Shown: one piece after another, positions 63,801 to 64,000 of the stretch | Position numbering within the stretch: position 1 is the first letter of the stretch | How the letters are laid out: each line of letters opens with the position of its first letter | NCBI RefSeq assembly: GCF_008329705.1 | Contig: NZ_VTSX01000006.1 | Location: forward strand, 62,001 to 126,000 | DNA length: 64,000 nt | Source: Chryseobacterium sp. SN22 | GTDB lineage: Bacteria; Bacteroidota; Bacteroidia; Flavobacteriales; Weeksellaceae | Direction of reading: 5' to 3' | The notes under the pieces: model-generated | Told to the model about the DNA's origin: nothing | What the model saw: the letters and a program-made list of their open reading frames with translations, nothing else | Database searches by the model: none | Made by a program: the position numbers and the translations under genes

Positions 63801-64000
63801 GAAAGCATGAAAGCCAAGGAGTAATGACCACAAAAATAAACGAGAGCACTCAGTCATTTGGAAATAAGAAATCAAATGGATTAAAAAGTAAAGAACAAAA
63901 TAGCAAAATTAGCTCATCACAAAACCGTACATTTGATGAAAGCTTAGGACCGTTGGCTCATCAAGAAACTCAATGGATAAATGAAAACAGCCACTGGAGA
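60461..64000 (+). CDS. Second eCIS effector, 3' end cut by window
   Basis: The frame is open for 1180 codons to the window end. Residues 1-145 repeat the N-terminal domain of effector 1 (MEAAQPLHKGSSNPHGPGK). Then follow a Lys/Pro linker, a very long coiled coil (about 270-600; AKGLKSKIREVEKAIRKSDD-type heptads), a hydrophobic segment (about 710-775; VLAIAGVITGILGILTLAAA), and a basic helical part. From about 990 a new domain starts: DHVRGSEP, KSPYTSFSEEG, a helix, and EILIKGEIPSEYF. The order H...SPxxSFS...E resembles ADP-ribosyltransferase-like toxins, but this is only pattern similarity. The end and any immunity gene lie beyond 64,000. Confidence 0.8.
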   Translation, partial: MEAAQPLHKGSSNPHGPGKKHKPEKPVVIPLPVTEVANLQTQKPESTAVTAGSANPYSNRMNLNGTIAPVHGSRTIYDKGAEIRYGKFQESLAETGDINHPDTQKLEKSYIATLSISQIRDYRNLKNGTYLPKTMEEQAAAYQAGKKTLDTNAQAKPLQQKEILGKANMVSVNQKKEEPVAIKKPQIAPVLSDLSNNSKRTADQNENFYLQNNVKDEKKSGHKKSNINTKGEKEAKVVVPAAIKPVVMPRMDKAVDSEQAEIAPDAQTTLNIGGLVAAAQEFRDQGVEARSQVKSQKEAAKGLKSKIREVEKAIRKSDDDLQKSEDSVQAKEHLVNKLEKGLETSVKRQQKVEQEVVTYREEYQKNKTKASDLNKEANDLLGGSQKHQDPENADSGKLTQKLKELNTNAGTINQAVSQSGNTVQKLTQEAQQAKAKNAAMQKDALSSKESLRKSKAKLAADTKKNSEAKSDLIKLNPKLKDAESQSKKLNKEADSLLQDSYSIELEVIKAQNAYYQNMATIEGRNSLTQKEKDKIQQTPKDLNPSERLLMDFAQLKTQDEQVAFLRTLNPAEQNLLKDKFEQITANYDSDQSEQQTSIDENVESIRNAQIENFNNKRKDALQKPMNLVTKNLNKITGLKRLWMSITIAFSGIWNDITSITWSDVGKFINSIINPLEWYNSISNSVQGIWNDLTNWKGFSRDPVGMILQKAAGIANKVLAIAGVITGILGILTLAAAVGSIFTLGGLAPLAAWLGGATITMGTITFWIGAIALGLNILNGIKNIYDIHTAKTAEVLFKNSGELKSDITNSGMAIFAIIGGKASQKGGASIKNLAKTNPKTFGKRMFINVKNGLKAKIVSIPRKITSVFKKETWMKAAQSFKAAYKKAQEWVTEPFRKKTATPKNRNLNQLPFEEQTVPDRMREQPFAKDKGKANIQEENVKPAQAKENTFEESVFRQDNTPYSPKGSKEGRIKSHIKEEGNLTPADKNGSATVSDHVRGSEPMKSKSPYTSFSEEGPGIGKTYGDNVIEVDIKRLEADIAAGKISEVEVLRPEKVQAELQTKIDQAMKRFEENPTPKNQKRVDDAVRDLNNSVRDKEILIKGEIPSEYFKVKATGKHESQGVMTTKINESTQSFGNKKSNGLKSKEQNSKISSSQNRTFDESLGPLAHQETQWINENSHWR

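Noticed and set aside
20000..64000. Complete prophage
   Set aside because: No capsid, portal, terminase, integrase or replication genes; three sheaths, DUF4255, DUF5908 and effectors identify an eCIS.

Overview
The window comes from a Bacteroidota chromosome, most likely a Flavobacteriales member close to Chryseobacterium (Weeksellaceae). The reasons are the protein families, the A-rich leaders with almost no Shine-Dalgarno sequence, and promoter elements of the TAnnTTTG type. I see no rRNA or tRNA gene and no CRISPR array. Family names rest on motif recognition only; no database search was run.

Positions 1-20,000 hold ordinary chromosomal genes. There are three PAS/GAF sensor histidine kinases, a DUF1440 membrane protein with a GH13 amylase-like enzyme, a GT32 glycosyltransferase, and an overlapping surface-glycan operon (glycosyltransferase, UDP-galactopyranose mutase, GH1-like protein). 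These are followed by a luciferase-like flavin enzyme, a GT14 enzyme, a degenerate DEAD-box protein next to a cold-shock protein, a MaoC dehydratase, a GNAT/NTF2 fusion and an NADPH-FMN reductase.

Positions 20,000-64,000 are one extracellular contractile injection system (eCIS) locus. The structural operon (32,788-56,323, + strand) encodes a DUF4255 cap protein, three sheaths, three tubes, DUF5908, a LysM tube-adaptor, a VgrG-like spike, a PAAR tip, gp25, a J-like baseplate protein, an Afp12-like protein, two very large related PKD-bearing proteins and an unknown last gene. Divergently transcribed are a Cys-rich small protein, the tape measure and a 1236-residue effector. Downstream of the operon, a LexA-like S24 repressor with an operator faces a small HTH gene, a holin-like gene and an amidase. 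A second large effector follows and runs off the window. Both effectors share a nearly identical N-terminal domain of about 145 residues, which is the best candidate for the loading signal.

The most interesting part is 20,160-26,780. The first effector ends in an AT-rich toxin tip resembling a nucleotidyltransferase and is followed 1 nt later by a putative immunity gene. Behind it lie four promoterless toxin tips, each starting with a copy of the same junction sequence: two AHH nucleases, one frameshifted HHxIEQ-type nuclease and one decayed remnant. The first three are followed by DUF1629/Imm11-like putative immunity genes and terminators. This is the orphan-cassette layout of Rhs and CDI polymorphic toxins, here attached to an eCIS effector. 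It suggests an antibacterial eCIS that swaps its warhead by recombination, released by a repressor-controlled lysis module.
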